Position numbers and translations under genes: made by a program. This document shows positions 43,499 to 51,569 of a stretch of DNA of 51,769 bases, one piece after another. The stretch's first letter is position 1. Each line of letters begins with the position of its first letter. The notes under the pieces are model-generated. The model was not told where the DNA came from and ran no database searches. It worked only from the letters and a program-made list of their open reading frames with translations. The stretch comes from an uncultured Chlorobiaceae bacterium (GTDB taxonomy: Bacteria > Bacteroidota > Chlorobiia > Chlorobiales > Chlorobiaceae), in the NCBI GenBank assembly GCA_903822595.1, contig CAIJPS010000065.1:1-51769 (forward strand), given 5' to 3'.

Positions 43499-46120
43499 AT
43501 GCCACAAGTTACCATCCAACAATGGAAGTCACGGCCAATCTTTATCAGTTCCACGTTTCGTGATATGCAGGCAGAAAGAGACCATTTACGCAATTTCGTT
43601 TTTCCGCGGCTGGAGGAAGAGTTGCGCAAACGTCGGTGTCATCTGGAATGGATTGATCTCCGGCAAGGCGTGGAATCCGGCGAGGCCAAGACTGAGGAGC
43701 AACGCGAGTTAACTGTCCTAAAAGTTTGCCTTGCTGAAATCAAACGTAGTCGACCATTTCTCATAGTGTTACTCGGGGACCGCTATGGTTGGGTTCCATC
43801 TAGCGACCGTATGCAGATTGCCGCTCAAGAGGCTGGCTTTCCAACTAAAACGGTAGGTAAAAGTGTCACCGCACTAGAAATTGAGTTTGGCATCTTCAAG
43901 GAAAGCTCGGAACAACAACGCCAATGTTTTTTCTACCTTCGCGAACCACTACCGTATGAAAGACTTCCAAAACAGCTTCGTGCCGAATACAGCGAACAGT
44001 TTGCAACAGACGATCATGCTGGTTTACGCCGCAAGGCACTCAACGAACTTAAAGCACGCCTTTTGACTAATCCGGACATCAAATCACGCCTTCGCACTTA
44101 CAAAGCAGATTGGGATGAAAAGAAGAAATCTGTCACAGGTCTTACAACATGGGGCAATCAAGTATTTGAAGATTTGTGGAAGGAATTGAAAACTGAAACC
44201 AGTATCCTCATAGAGCAAGACACACAGGCCTGGGAAGATGTTGAGCGTGCATCGCTTGACCAATTTATCGAGCGATGCAGTCGCGATTTTACCGGACGTG
44301 AGCAAATAATACAGGAGATTTATACACTCGCCTACTCGACGCCAGCGGAAGGCGGTACTTGGGGTGCGTGCGTAACGGGCCTGCCCGGTTCGGGAAAGAG
44401 CTCACTTTTTGCTGAAATGCATCGCAAATTTGAATCTGATTCCAATATTCTTCTACTCAGCGATGCTGCCGGGGCAACGATGCGTGGTTCAAGGGTAGAT
44501 TTCATGTTGCGTCGCTGGATTGCTGAGCTTGCTGGGTCACTTGAGATAAAAAACCCGCTAGCAGAAACAGCCACTGTTGAGAACATAGACTTAGCCTTTT
44601 CTTCATTGTTAGGAAAGGCCTCTTTGAAGAAACGCGTCATTGTGATGCTTGACGCGCTTGATCAATTCGAGCCCACGCCGCGTGCGAAGTATCTCACGTG
44701 GCGCCCCAAGCTTTGGCCAGCTAACGTTAGGCTTGTCGCTACCGCACTGGCGGGCGCAGAGGCGGAGACTCTCACACAACTACCCGGCGTTTGTAAAATA
44801 GAGCTTCCGTCGCTCACGGAAGCAGACTCCTGCAGCATTGCGCAACACGTCTGGAAACGCTGGCATGTACCGTGGAACGACAGAGTATGGCAGGTGCTTG
44901 TTGACAAGAAACTTCCCGCTGGGACTTCAGGGGGAGCGACGAGCAGTCCCCTCTGGACAACGCTTGCTTGTGAACAGCTTGCGCTGCTGGATGCCGACGA
45001 TTTTGCCCGTGCCGAATACCAGTTTGCTGCTGACCGTGACCCTCAGACTCGACTTGAGGGGCTACGTTGTGACCTTGCGGAACGGATGCCACCCGACATG
45101 CCTGGTCTATATGCGTGGTTACTGGCGTATGCTGAAAAAATTCATGGTGAGGCGTCAGTTCGTGCCTTCGTAGGCGCTATTGCCCTAAGCCGCCATGGCT
45201 GGCGTGAGAGTGATCTGCAGGTATTGGTGCCCCGGTTGAGTGAGATTCTTGAGAATGGGGCCAGAGGTCTTCCGCAACATGTGGTTCATGATGCTGTAAT
45301 GGCCCGTGCGCTCGATCGATTTGACCCGAATTACACCCCTTCATACTCATCAAACGTTTTGCCAGTTGCGGAGCTTGCCGCCATCCGACGGACGTTTCGT
45401 TCCAATCTGATACTTCGCAATGAAATGCAATGGGATTTCTTCCACAAAGAAGCCCGCACGTCCATACAACTCCATCTTGGACTGGATCCAGAAATGACGG
45501 TTGCAGTTCACAAAGTGATTGCAGCTTTTCTGATCGAACAACGCACTGATGACCCGGTGCGATGCGACGAAATCACGTTTCACCTTTTGGAAGGGAAAGA
45601 GTATGCCCTCCTTCAAATATTCTACGGATCCAATAACACGACTCATGAACGTGAATTTGCTGCTGCAGTTGCAACCTTTGTAGACGATGTAAATCGCAAC
45701 GGCATGGAACGGCTGATATATATCTCGAATGGTGATGTGAGTCCACGACCGATTGATCCCGATGGACTTTCCGTGAGTGAATTTGATGACATATTCGATG
45801 ACTTAGGAAAGGATACTCGACGGGACGTAGCAAAAGGATGGACTGGCTGGTGCCTTGACAGTCTTCTTCCAGCGATAGCGTCTGCAGCTCCGGTGTCTAC
45901 ACGCCGATCCTTGATTGACTTGATGCTTTCGCGCTTATTGGATTCGCTCAGGGATTTCCCGGAAGATCTTGATCTTCAAAGAGCGGTAGCGAGAGCCCGA
46001 TTCATAGGTGCAGAGCTTGCCATTGCTCAAGGCGACTGGCAGCGAGCACGCCAATTCAACGAAGATGCATTGCGCATCTTTGAAGGTCTAGCGCAAAAGA
46101 ATACTTTAGATTCTGAGTGA
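43499..46120 (+). CDS. Cassette 6: DUF4062-STAND (NACHT-like) NTPase
   Basis: An 873-aa multidomain protein. Residues 12-110 are DUF4062 (RPIFISSTFRDMQAERDHL, LGDRYGWVP), a TIR-like alpha/beta module. A STAND ATPase follows: P-loop GLPGSGKSS (294-302), Walker B VIVMLDALDQF (Asp385), then winged-helix-like sequence (GWRESDLQVLVPRL, FHKEARTSIQLHL). The last 60 residues contain a single TPR-like unit (GAELAIAQGDWQRARQFNED), after which the protein stops at NTLDSE. Related proteins usually carry long TPR sensor arrays in the same chain; here a TPR protein is encoded separately just downstream. A defence role by analogy to Avs-like STAND sensors is plausible. RBS GGAG at 43490-43493. Confidence 0.82.
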   Translation: MPQVTIQQWKSRPIFISSTFRDMQAERDHLRNFVFPRLEEELRKRRCHLEWIDLRQGVESGEAKTEEQRELTVLKVCLAEIKRSRPFLIVLLGDRYGWVPSSDRMQIAAQEAGFPTKTVGKSVTALEIEFGIFKESSEQQRQCFFYLREPLPYERLPKQLRAEYSEQFATDDHAGLRRKALNELKARLLTNPDIKSRLRTYKADWDEKKKSVTGLTTWGNQVFEDLWKELKTETSILIEQDTQAWEDVERASLDQFIERCSRDFTGREQIIQEIYTLAYSTPAEGGTWGACVTGLPGSGKSSLFAEMHRKFESDSNILLLSDAAGATMRGSRVDFMLRRWIAELAGSLEIKNPLAETATVENIDLAFSSLLGKASLKKRVIVMLDALDQFEPTPRAKYLTWRPKLWPANVRLVATALAGAEAETLTQLPGVCKIELPSLTEADSCSIAQHVWKRWHVPWNDRVWQVLVDKKLPAGTSGGATSSPLWTTLACEQLALLDADDFARAEYQFAADRDPQTRLEGLRCDLAERMPPDMPGLYAWLLAYAEKIHGEASVRAFVGAIALSRHGWRESDLQVLVPRLSEILENGARGLPQHVVHDAVMARALDRFDPNYTPSYSSNVLPVAELAAIRRTFRSNLILRNEMQWDFFHKEARTSIQLHLGLDPEMTVAVHKVIAAFLIEQRTDDPVRCDEITFHLLEGKEYALLQIFYGSNNTTHEREFAAAVATFVDDVNRNGMERLIYISNGDVSPRPIDPDGLSVSEFDDIFDDLGKDTRRDVAKGWTGWCLDSLLPAIASAAPVSTRRSLIDLMLSRLLDSLRDFPEDLDLQRAVARARFIGAELAIAQGDWQRARQFNEDALRIFEGLAQKNTLDSE

Positions 46121-46126
46121 ACGGCC

Positions 46127-46303
46127 ATGCAGCTTCATAAACTAACAATAATGCCACGAGGATGGAAAGCCTTGGTGAACCCTAAAGAACGTACTGATTC
46201 TTCACACGCTGTAGGTCACCATCTGTCCTTGAGTCTCAGTTTCATAACGACGGAGCAAATTAGTGATAACTTTGGAGTCTACTTTTTTGAAATGGAGGTT
46301 TAG
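46127..46303 (+). CDS. Cassette 6: 58-aa small ORF between the STAND and TPR genes
   Basis: Starts six bases after the STAND stop, in the same frame, and ends four bases before the next ATG. It begins MQLHKLTIMPRGWKALVNPK and ends FGVYFFEMEV. No family is recognised. The end overlaps the GGAGG of the TPR gene. Because it is in frame with the STAND gene, only one TGA separates them, so it could be a coupled small protein or a readthrough extension. No repeat similarity to TPR units is seen. Confidence 0.45.
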   Translation: MQLHKLTIMPRGWKALVNPKERTDSSHAVGHHLSLSLSFITTEQISDNFGVYFFEMEV

Positions 46304-46307
46304 TGAT

Positions 46308-47051
46308 ATGAATGAACAACAGATTGTCGATCTAATCAACGGTCATCTCATGCAAGGTGATCTCTCTATGCAAGCAGGTGATATAGGTGCAGCAAAGAAT
46401 GCTTACCAACGAGCCAAGGATGTTTCCCCCAGTTTGTCATTTTGGTTTGCAGTGGCATGTGATAAGCTGGGTGATGTGGCGCGGTTCAGTGAACAGTTCT
46501 CCACCGCACACAAAGAATATGATCAGGCGCTTCCTGTCTTCCGCGCGCTGGCTGTGACGCAATACGAACATCGTCGCGATGTTTCATTGTGTTTATCAAA
46601 AATAGGCGAACTTGCCCTGGCTGAAGGTAACATTGCTTCAGCAAGACTTGCATTAGGGGAACACTACTCAATCGCTGAAGAAATTGCCGCTTCGGACCCA
46701 AGCCACTATGAATATCAACGTGATTTAGCAGGGGCTCACAACCGCTTGCAGCAAATGGAAACAATGGGTGGCAATCTCTCGCAAGCGCTTATACATGCGC
46801 AGGCTGCACATGCAATCATACAAAAGTTGGTTGACATTGACTCTACAAATACCAGTTGCGTTCAAGACCTTGCAGGATCCGATTTTGTCTTCGCTATGCT
46901 GTTGCTCAAGTCTGGCGATAAGGAGCGGGCTGTTAATATGCTGAAGAACAGTCTTAGAACGCTTAAGGAGTTGGCTCAACAAAACAAACTTGATGTAAAA
47001 GGCAAGCAGTTGTTGGCGCAGTTGAGCAAGCAGTTCGGTTTCAAGTTGTGA
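46308..47051 (+). CDS. Cassette 6: TPR-repeat protein
   Basis: The ATG at 46308 (MNEQQIVDLINGHLMQGDLS) is chosen because GGAGG lies 8 bases upstream; the frame is open from 46263. The 247-aa protein is all helical with TPR-like units of about 50 residues: MQAGDIGAAKNAYQRAKDV, KLGDVARFSEQFSTAHKEYD, KIGELALAEGNIASARLALG and RLQQMETMGGNLSQALIHAQ. The spacer sequence ASDPSHYEYQRDLAGAHN is of the type found in TPR tails of STAND-ATPase proteins. It probably supplies the sensor part that the upstream STAND gene lacks. Confidence 0.78.
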   Translation: MNEQQIVDLINGHLMQGDLSMQAGDIGAAKNAYQRAKDVSPSLSFWFAVACDKLGDVARFSEQFSTAHKEYDQALPVFRALAVTQYEHRRDVSLCLSKIGELALAEGNIASARLALGEHYSIAEEIAASDPSHYEYQRDLAGAHNRLQQMETMGGNLSQALIHAQAAHAIIQKLVDIDSTNTSCVQDLAGSDFVFAMLLLKSGDKERAVNMLKNSLRTLKELAQQNKLDVKGKQLLAQLSKQFGFKL

Positions 47052-47113
47052 GCTAACTTAAATGAGGAAGATGAGGGAGTTAGCAATTGACACCGGACAA
47101 ACTGAAAAGACTG

Positions 47114-47186
47114 ACCGAACGAGGCGTTGCAGCCAATCGGCGAAAGCGCAGGCTACTTTCGCCTCTGGCTGAACTCTGTGTTAGTC
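47114..47186 (+). other. attC site 6
   Basis: R'' ACCGAAC is the exact complement of the variant GTTCGGT that opens this 3.8-kb cassette, which ties the distant ends together. R' is GTTAGTC. Inner arms GTTGCAGCC and GGCTGAAC pair with one unpaired G, and GGCGAAAG/CTTTCGCC makes a perfect inner stem. It begins 63 bases after the TPR stop. Confidence 0.92.
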
Positions 47187-47229
47187 GTGTCTTACGCACC
47201 AATGGCGCATCACAAATTTATGGGAGCAT

Positions 47230-47667
47230 ATGATGTTTTGGAGAAAGAAGAAAGAAACGGAAATTCCTAAACAAGCACTCATTCTGCAAACCTACCTTGC
47301 CGGATCCACTGTGCTAATAGAAGGTCGAGATATTAGTCCTGCTGCGAAAGCAGGTATTCAAGTATTTATCCTTGGAATGACGGATATGCTCAGACAGGCC
47401 GAGAACCTCAGCTGGGATGAGTGTTTAGCTATTTACAGTTCTATCCTCTCTCAATATAAAATTTCTCCATCACAGCCAGTAGATAAATTTGTTGATCTAA
47501 TCGGTCGCCTTGTCTCTACAAACGAAGACATCGCTAAAGTTATGAGAGTAGGAGCGCAATCAATCACCATGTATGTATCAGAGAAAGACGCTGATGCTCC
47601 TATTGACTTACTCAGTGTTATTCCTTTTGCAGAAGAAAATGTAAATAGTTTTAAATGCGTTATTTAG
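47230..47667 (+). CDS. Cassette 7: 145-aa orphan
   Basis: Not recognised. ATG-ATG at 47230/47233 with GGGAG upstream. A basic N-terminus (MMFWRKKKETEIPKQ) is followed by mostly helical sequence: LQTYLAGSTVLIEGRD, AKAGIQVFILGMTDMLRQAE and DEDIAKVM-like NEDIAKVMRVGAQSITMY. No membrane helix, signal or known motif is evident. It stops 2 bases before attC 7 begins and is the only gene of a 559-base cassette. Confidence 0.65.
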   Translation: MMFWRKKKETEIPKQALILQTYLAGSTVLIEGRDISPAAKAGIQVFILGMTDMLRQAENLSWDECLAIYSSILSQYKISPSQPVDKFVDLIGRLVSTNEDIAKVMRVGAQSITMYVSEKDADAPIDLLSVIPFAEENVNSFKCVI

Positions 47668-47668
47668 T

Positions 47669-47745
47669 GACTAACAATCACATTAAGTCCGTTCACTTCG
47701 TTCGCCCGACGCTCGTACCTCGGCGACTTATGTGAGGCGTTATGC
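47669..47745 (+). other. attC site 7
   Basis: R'' GACTAAC is the exact complement of the GTTAGTC that opens cassette 7. R' is GTTATGC. Inner arms TCACATTAAGTC and GACTTATGTGA pair with one unpaired T. The ATG within the R' box is also the start of the following chimeric frame. Confidence 0.92.
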
Positions 47746-48449
47746 ATGCAAAAGCACATCGCGATACATACAGAGAATTGACCGATAAACATAGGGAATC
47801 AAGGGGGAAAGAACTGTTTAGTCGTGCTTTACACGACATCCAGCATACTCTTGGGATGTATGTGCTGAGTTTTAGCATTATTCCTGCTGAATGTGGGGGA
47901 TATGGATACGGTCATGACTGCCCACACTTATTCCAACGATTTAGTGTAATAATTATGGTTCGTGATAGGACGGGAGCGAAGGACAGGATAACGTTACCGG
48001 AGTCGCTGAAAAAGCCACTTGGCGACCATCTGAAAAAAGTCAGGAGCATTCACGATAACGATCTTGCCGATGGTTGGGGCCCTGTACTCTTACCTGGAGC
48101 TTTAGACCGTAAATATCCCAATGCGCCTGCCGAATGGCGATGGCAGAGGGTATTTCCTCAGGAAAGCCGGTGGGTGAACGCAAAAACCAGCGAACAGGGA
48201 CGGCATTACATAGATGAATCGCTGATTCAAAAAGCGGTTAAAAGGGCTGCTTTTGATGCACAATTGACAAAACGTGCCACTTGCCATACATTTCGGCACT
48301 CTTTTGCCACTCACTTGCTGGAAGGTGGATATGATATTCGAACCGTTCAGGAACTTCTTGGGCATAATGATGTACGAACTACCATGATTTACACCCATGT
48401 GTTAAATCGTGGGCCATCCGGAGTTCGCAGCCCTGTTGACGGCTTGTAA
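47742..48449 (+). pseudogene. intI: Chimera: cassette 8 gene start fused to integron integrase (copy B)
   Basis: The 235-codon frame starts inside the attC 7 R' box. Residues 1 to about 68 are an unrecognised cassette protein ([20 protein letters not shown]). From about residue 70 it is the C-terminal half of an integron integrase: Lys80 in DRTGAKDR, the IntI-specific extra segment [18 protein letters not shown] (117-134), His182-x-x-Arg185 in CHTFRHSF, His208 in LLGHND, and the Tyr217 nucleophile in MIYTHV. The N-terminal DNA-binding domain and the first catalytic Arg are lost, so recombination activity is not expected. No cassette 8 attC was found before the join. Confidence 0.88.
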
Positions 48450-48620
48450 AAAAACGTTTTTATGCGGAATATAAGACGCTGAAATAAAAAGCATAATCAG
48501 ATTTAACTGAATTATATAAAATCGGTTAGTGGTATTTTTCTCGGTTTGAAAATGTCGTCTTATATGGATTGGAATTCAAAAATCCATAGTATAGGCGGAT
48601 CCATCTAATTATTGTTAGGG
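48307..48620 (+). repeat. Long direct repeat, copy B (integrase 3' end plus attI region)
   Basis: Second copy of the segment at 37924-38239. Here the inverted repeat is perfect over ten bases: ATATAAGACG at 48469-48478 and CGTCTTATAT at 48556-48565. A smaller hairpin, ATGGATT/AATCCAT, follows near 48563-48590. Divergence between the copies shows that the duplication is not recent. Confidence 0.85.
48614..48620 (+). other. attI-like recombination point B
   Basis: GTTAGGG in the context CTAATTATT-GTTA, the same as point A. The R'' box of the next attC is CCCTAAC, its exact complement, which marks 48615 as the first base of cassette 9. This links attI B to a downstream array. Confidence 0.85.
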
Positions 48621-48630
48621 CGCGCAGACC

Positions 48631-49239
48631 ATGACCGAGCCAATTTCCTCGCTGGCCGTCGCATATTGCAACTGCATGGACGACGTCAAGCACCGGCTGT
48701 TTCATATGAATCGCATTCTTTCTGGCTATTCCCCGATGGGCCACGAAGGACTTGACGGTGAAGTCGTCTTTCTACTAATGCGGAAGTCTCTTGAGCAAAT
48801 AGCGTTCTCGTCGCTTATCGCGCACAGAGATGCGTACTCTCAAATCCATGAGGATTTTGCCAAAACGTGGCGGGTAAAAGGTTTGCTTGAGCGCATACGT
48901 GCAATTCATCCAGCGTTCTATCCAAAGCCGGTGTCGTTTCCTGCGGTGGACACCGGTCGCGTCAAGCACTTGCTGGACGTTACGGAGGGATACTTAACCC
49001 AAGACGAGTTCGCCTTTCTCTACGACGCGTGTAGTGAGGTCCTTCATACATGGAACCCATACAGGCCCGGCCCCCGAGTAGTTAACACACAGCGTCCAAT
49101 GGCCGAGTGGGTTCAACGAATACAGCGATTGCTCGACCTCCACTACATTCAGCTTGCCGGCGAGGAAGGAGTTTGGGTTGTCCAAATGCAACACCCTGAA
49201 GATGGGAAGGTACATGCATTTCCGGCTAGTCCTCACTAA
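48631..49239 (+). CDS. Cassette 9: 202-aa helical orphan
   Basis: Not assigned to a named family. The protein is soluble and largely helical. Central sequence VFLLMRKSLEQIAFSSLIAH and LLERIRAIHPAFYPKPVSF resemble hypothetical proteins that recur in integron cassettes; this is from memory of the pattern, not a search. It ends EDGKVHAFPASPH, 11 bases before attC 8. The ribosome-binding site is weak, and the start lies only 17 bases from the recombination point. Confidence 0.68.
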   Translation: MTEPISSLAVAYCNCMDDVKHRLFHMNRILSGYSPMGHEGLDGEVVFLLMRKSLEQIAFSSLIAHRDAYSQIHEDFAKTWRVKGLLERIRAIHPAFYPKPVSFPAVDTGRVKHLLDVTEGYLTQDEFAFLYDACSEVLHTWNPYRPGPRVVNTQRPMAEWVQRIQRLLDLHYIQLAGEEGVWVVQMQHPEDGKVHAFPASPH

Positions 49240-49250
49240 AGAACCGCGCG

Positions 49251-49320
49251 CCCTAACCCGGCGTTGCAGGGGACGCTGCGCGATAAAGCCGCGCAGCGCC
49301 CCTGAACTTGAACGTTATGC
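49251..49320 (+). other. attC site 8
   Basis: R'' CCCTAAC and R' GTTATGC. Inner arms GTTGCAGGGG and CCCCTGAAC pair with one unpaired G, and CGCTGCGCG/CGCGCAGCG extends the stem. This is one of the best-formed sites of the array. Confidence 0.93.
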
Positions 49321-49341
49321 CCTGCTCGAAACGGAATAGGT

Positions 49342-49809
49342 ATGTTTGATTTTCTACTAAAAATACTTCCCGGAATTATTACTGCTGTTTTGGCTTCGTA
49401 TTTAGCTGCCAGATAGTCAATGAGAAAGTTCTACTCTGAGCAATGGTGGCAAAGAAAGGAACGTGCGTATGTTGAAATTATCGACGCTCTATATGCCCTG
49501 ATTCAACATTGCGAAATTCAAAAAAAAGGCTATGGCGCGGGCAATGGTTATAGTGAAGAAAAAGAAAGTGAGTTCAGAGAAAAACATAGCCAAGCCTTGT
49601 GGAAAATAAAAAAAACAACGGATATTGGTGGGTTTGTTATCTCATCAAAGGCAGAGGGCATTTTGAAAGAACTGCGAGATCGGCCAAGGCTGGACTTGAA
49701 TGAAAATCTATTGTGGGAATTATATGAACAAGACTACGATTACTACCGAGATGCGCTAAATAAAATAGTGAGTGCAGCTAAGGAAGATTTGAATGCAAAT
49801 AGGGCATAA
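49342..49809 (+). pseudogene. Cassette 10: small membrane-anchored orphan broken by an amber codon
   Basis: The frame starting at ATG 49342 encodes a 24-residue hydrophobic peptide (MFDFLLKILPGIITAVLASY, LAAR), then TAG (49414-49416), then continues in the same frame as SMRKFYSEQWWQRKERAYVE and onward to 49809. Together the two parts would make a 155-residue protein with one N-terminal membrane helix and a charged helical cytoplasmic part, an arrangement common among cassette proteins. TAG is one base from TGG (Trp). A downstream ATG at 49420 could still give a 129-aa product without the anchor. Confidence 0.65.
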
Positions 49810-49864
49810 CCGCCTATGCTCAATTCAGACTGCGCAAAAGCGTGTAGCCCCATCAACGTTATGT
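49804..49864 (+). other. attC site 9 (weakly paired)
   Basis: R'' GCATAAC exactly complements the start of cassette 10 and R' is GTTATGT. The inner arms pair poorly by eye, although CGCAAAAGCG gives a short central stem. It overlaps the stop codon of the cassette 10 gene. Confidence 0.65.
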
Positions 49865-49885
49865 TTTGAAAAGGACGGTTGAACT

Positions 49886-51199
49886 TTGAACGAGAATCTT
49901 TTTGATATTGAAGCCTTGTCGCTGCGCTGCAGATCTGAACAGTCAAAGAGCTACATTGCCGAAGCGACGCTCTGCTATAGAGCCGGGGCGTATAGAGCTG
50001 CTATCGTTAGTACTTGGATCTCGGTTGTGTTTGATCTGATTGACAAAATCAGAGAGCTTGCAGTGAGTGGGGATGCCGCTGCTCGGGATCTTGAAAGTCA
50101 ATTTCAAACGTACGTTGACCAAATAAATGATGGGAACCAGCAGGGAGTTGCAAAGGCTCTAGAATTTGAGCGTGAGATCCTTGATGTATGCCGTGACAAG
50201 TTGCGGTTCTTTGACCAACAACAGCTTGTTGACATATATCGATTAAGAGAAGACCGGCATCGTTGTGCGCACCCTTCATTTCAGCAGGTAGGTTTGCCCT
50301 ACAAGCCGTCTGCAGAGCAGGCGAGACTACATATAAGGAATGCGGTTGTACATGTACTTGCCCAGCCTCCGGTTCAAGGGAAGGCGGCACTTGCTGGAAT
50401 TAAAAATCTCGTTGCATCAGAGTACTTCCCTAAGGATGTTGAGAAAGCAATCTTGCAGCTCAAGAAATCCGGATTGGAGAACCCAACTGACTCACTTATT
50501 AATTCAACTATTGACGCCCTTGTTTTCGGATATCTTACACCCGAAGACGATCTGTACGAGAAACTTCAAGTAGTGCCTGCCCTAAATGCGCTGTACGAAC
50601 TATACCCTGGTCACTTTGAGGCAAGGATTGGTGTTCAGCTCAGCAAAGCAGTTAGGGATGTCGAAGATGATAGAGTTTTTTTTGCACTCTACTTAGTGGT
50701 GTGCGTCAATCGCGCATGGAATCTAATTGACCAGCCTTCAAAAAACAAGATTGAACTCGTTGTTAAAGAGATGTCCTATGAAGAATTTGCCTTGGCAGCC
50801 GAAGCTTTAAGGGGTGTCACGCAGTTGCGACCAGTTGTCGAAGCGCATGTACAAAACTTTAATCTTGATCAGTTGGCAGGTATTATCGGGACAAAGGGCT
50901 TTGAGATCGTCTTCAAAGAAAGGGCAATTGAGCTTCTTGCAGCGTCAAGGTCTTGGGATAGAACTAATGCCATATTTAATAAAGTCGTTTTTCCAATATT
51001 CGCGAATCTTCAGGTGGAAGATGTCACAAAAATAATTAAACTTTGTTCTGAGCATGGAGCGGACCTGCCAGGGGCACATGGATTTGGACTGTTTGTGCAA
51101 AAGGTTCGTGATACGGGTCTTGTTCCGAATGACGTACTCAATCCGCTCCTTGTCGAGAATCGCGGAGAGTATTTAGTTCTTCAACAAGAGCGAACATGA
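49886..51199 (+). CDS. Cassette 11: HEPN-like domain protein
   Basis: A 437-aa protein beginning MNENLFDIEALSLRCRSEQS from a TTG codon with AAGGACGG about 8 bases upstream; no ATG is available nearby. Residues 20-165 look like a HEPN domain: the helix AEATLCYRAGAYRAAIVSTW, and the RxxxxH motif at Arg124-His129 in REDRHRCAHPSF, the ribonuclease signature of this superfamily. The remaining 270 residues are helical, possibly a HEAT-like or recognition domain (SLINSTIDALVFGYL, FEIVFKERAIELLAASRSW). RNase activity and a defence role are inferences from the motif. Confidence 0.7.
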   Translation: MNENLFDIEALSLRCRSEQSKSYIAEATLCYRAGAYRAAIVSTWISVVFDLIDKIRELAVSGDAAARDLESQFQTYVDQINDGNQQGVAKALEFEREILDVCRDKLRFFDQQQLVDIYRLREDRHRCAHPSFQQVGLPYKPSAEQARLHIRNAVVHVLAQPPVQGKAALAGIKNLVASEYFPKDVEKAILQLKKSGLENPTDSLINSTIDALVFGYLTPEDDLYEKLQVVPALNALYELYPGHFEARIGVQLSKAVRDVEDDRVFFALYLVVCVNRAWNLIDQPSKNKIELVVKEMSYEEFALAAEALRGVTQLRPVVEAHVQNFNLDQLAGIIGTKGFEIVFKERAIELLAASRSWDRTNAIFNKVVFPIFANLQVEDVTKIIKLCSEHGADLPGAHGFGLFVQKVRDTGLVPNDVLNPLLVENRGEYLVLQQERT

Positions 51200-51266
51200 C
51201 TTTTTCATTCACTCTGACCGCCATTTCGCTGCGCTTCATGGCGGCAGGTGATTCTCCACGTTCTGC
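51194..51266 (+). other. attC site 10
   Basis: R'' ACATGAC differs by one base from the complement of GTTATGT; R' is GTTCTGC. Inner arms TCACTCTGACCGCCAT and ATGGCGGCAGGTGA pair almost completely, with unpaired bases on the left arm. It overlaps the stop of the HEPN-like gene. Confidence 0.85.
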
Positions 51267-51569
51267 CGATGAAAACAGACGGCGCTCATCATGTCAGTGA
51301 CTCCCGGCTTCCGAAGTTCACCAAAGTCCTTTCGCAGGGGGTCGGCAAGACTCGGTACGGCGCCTCAAGCAGGACAGGGCACGATGGAGGCAAAGGAATC
51401 CCGAGAAGGTCCTTGCCTTCGAGTTCACAAACGGGCAATCCCACTCCCATGTCGTGGTTCGGCCACGGGAATCCGGGACATGCCCGCTCAAAAGACCAAT
51501 CAAAAGACCGATCAACATCAACCTAAACTGGCGGGCAACGCAACTGTACCGCACGACAAGGAGAACCAA
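51267..51569. other. Long untranslated-looking start of cassette 12
   Basis: About 300 bases between attC 10 and the next credible start codon. Open frames exist but have compositional and codon patterns unlike a gene and no ribosome-binding sites. A short tandem (CAAAAGACCAAT and CAAAAGACCGAT) lies near 51490. The stretch may be a long leader or a decayed gene. Confidence 0.4.

Noticed and set aside
46118-46120. TGA read as selenocysteine or Trp in the STAND gene
   Set aside because: No SECIS-like hairpin is evident after the codon, all other genes use TGA as a stop, and the following residues do not resemble a continuing TPR.
47945-48449. Phage-type tyrosine recombinase
   Set aside because: The extra [18 protein letters not shown] segment between the Lys hairpin and the HxxR motif, and the GVRSPVD tail, are specific to integron integrases. 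attI and attC context agrees.
48307-48449. Functional integron integrase
   Set aside because: Both copies lack the N-terminal DNA-binding domain and the first catalytic Arg; no complete copy is in the window.
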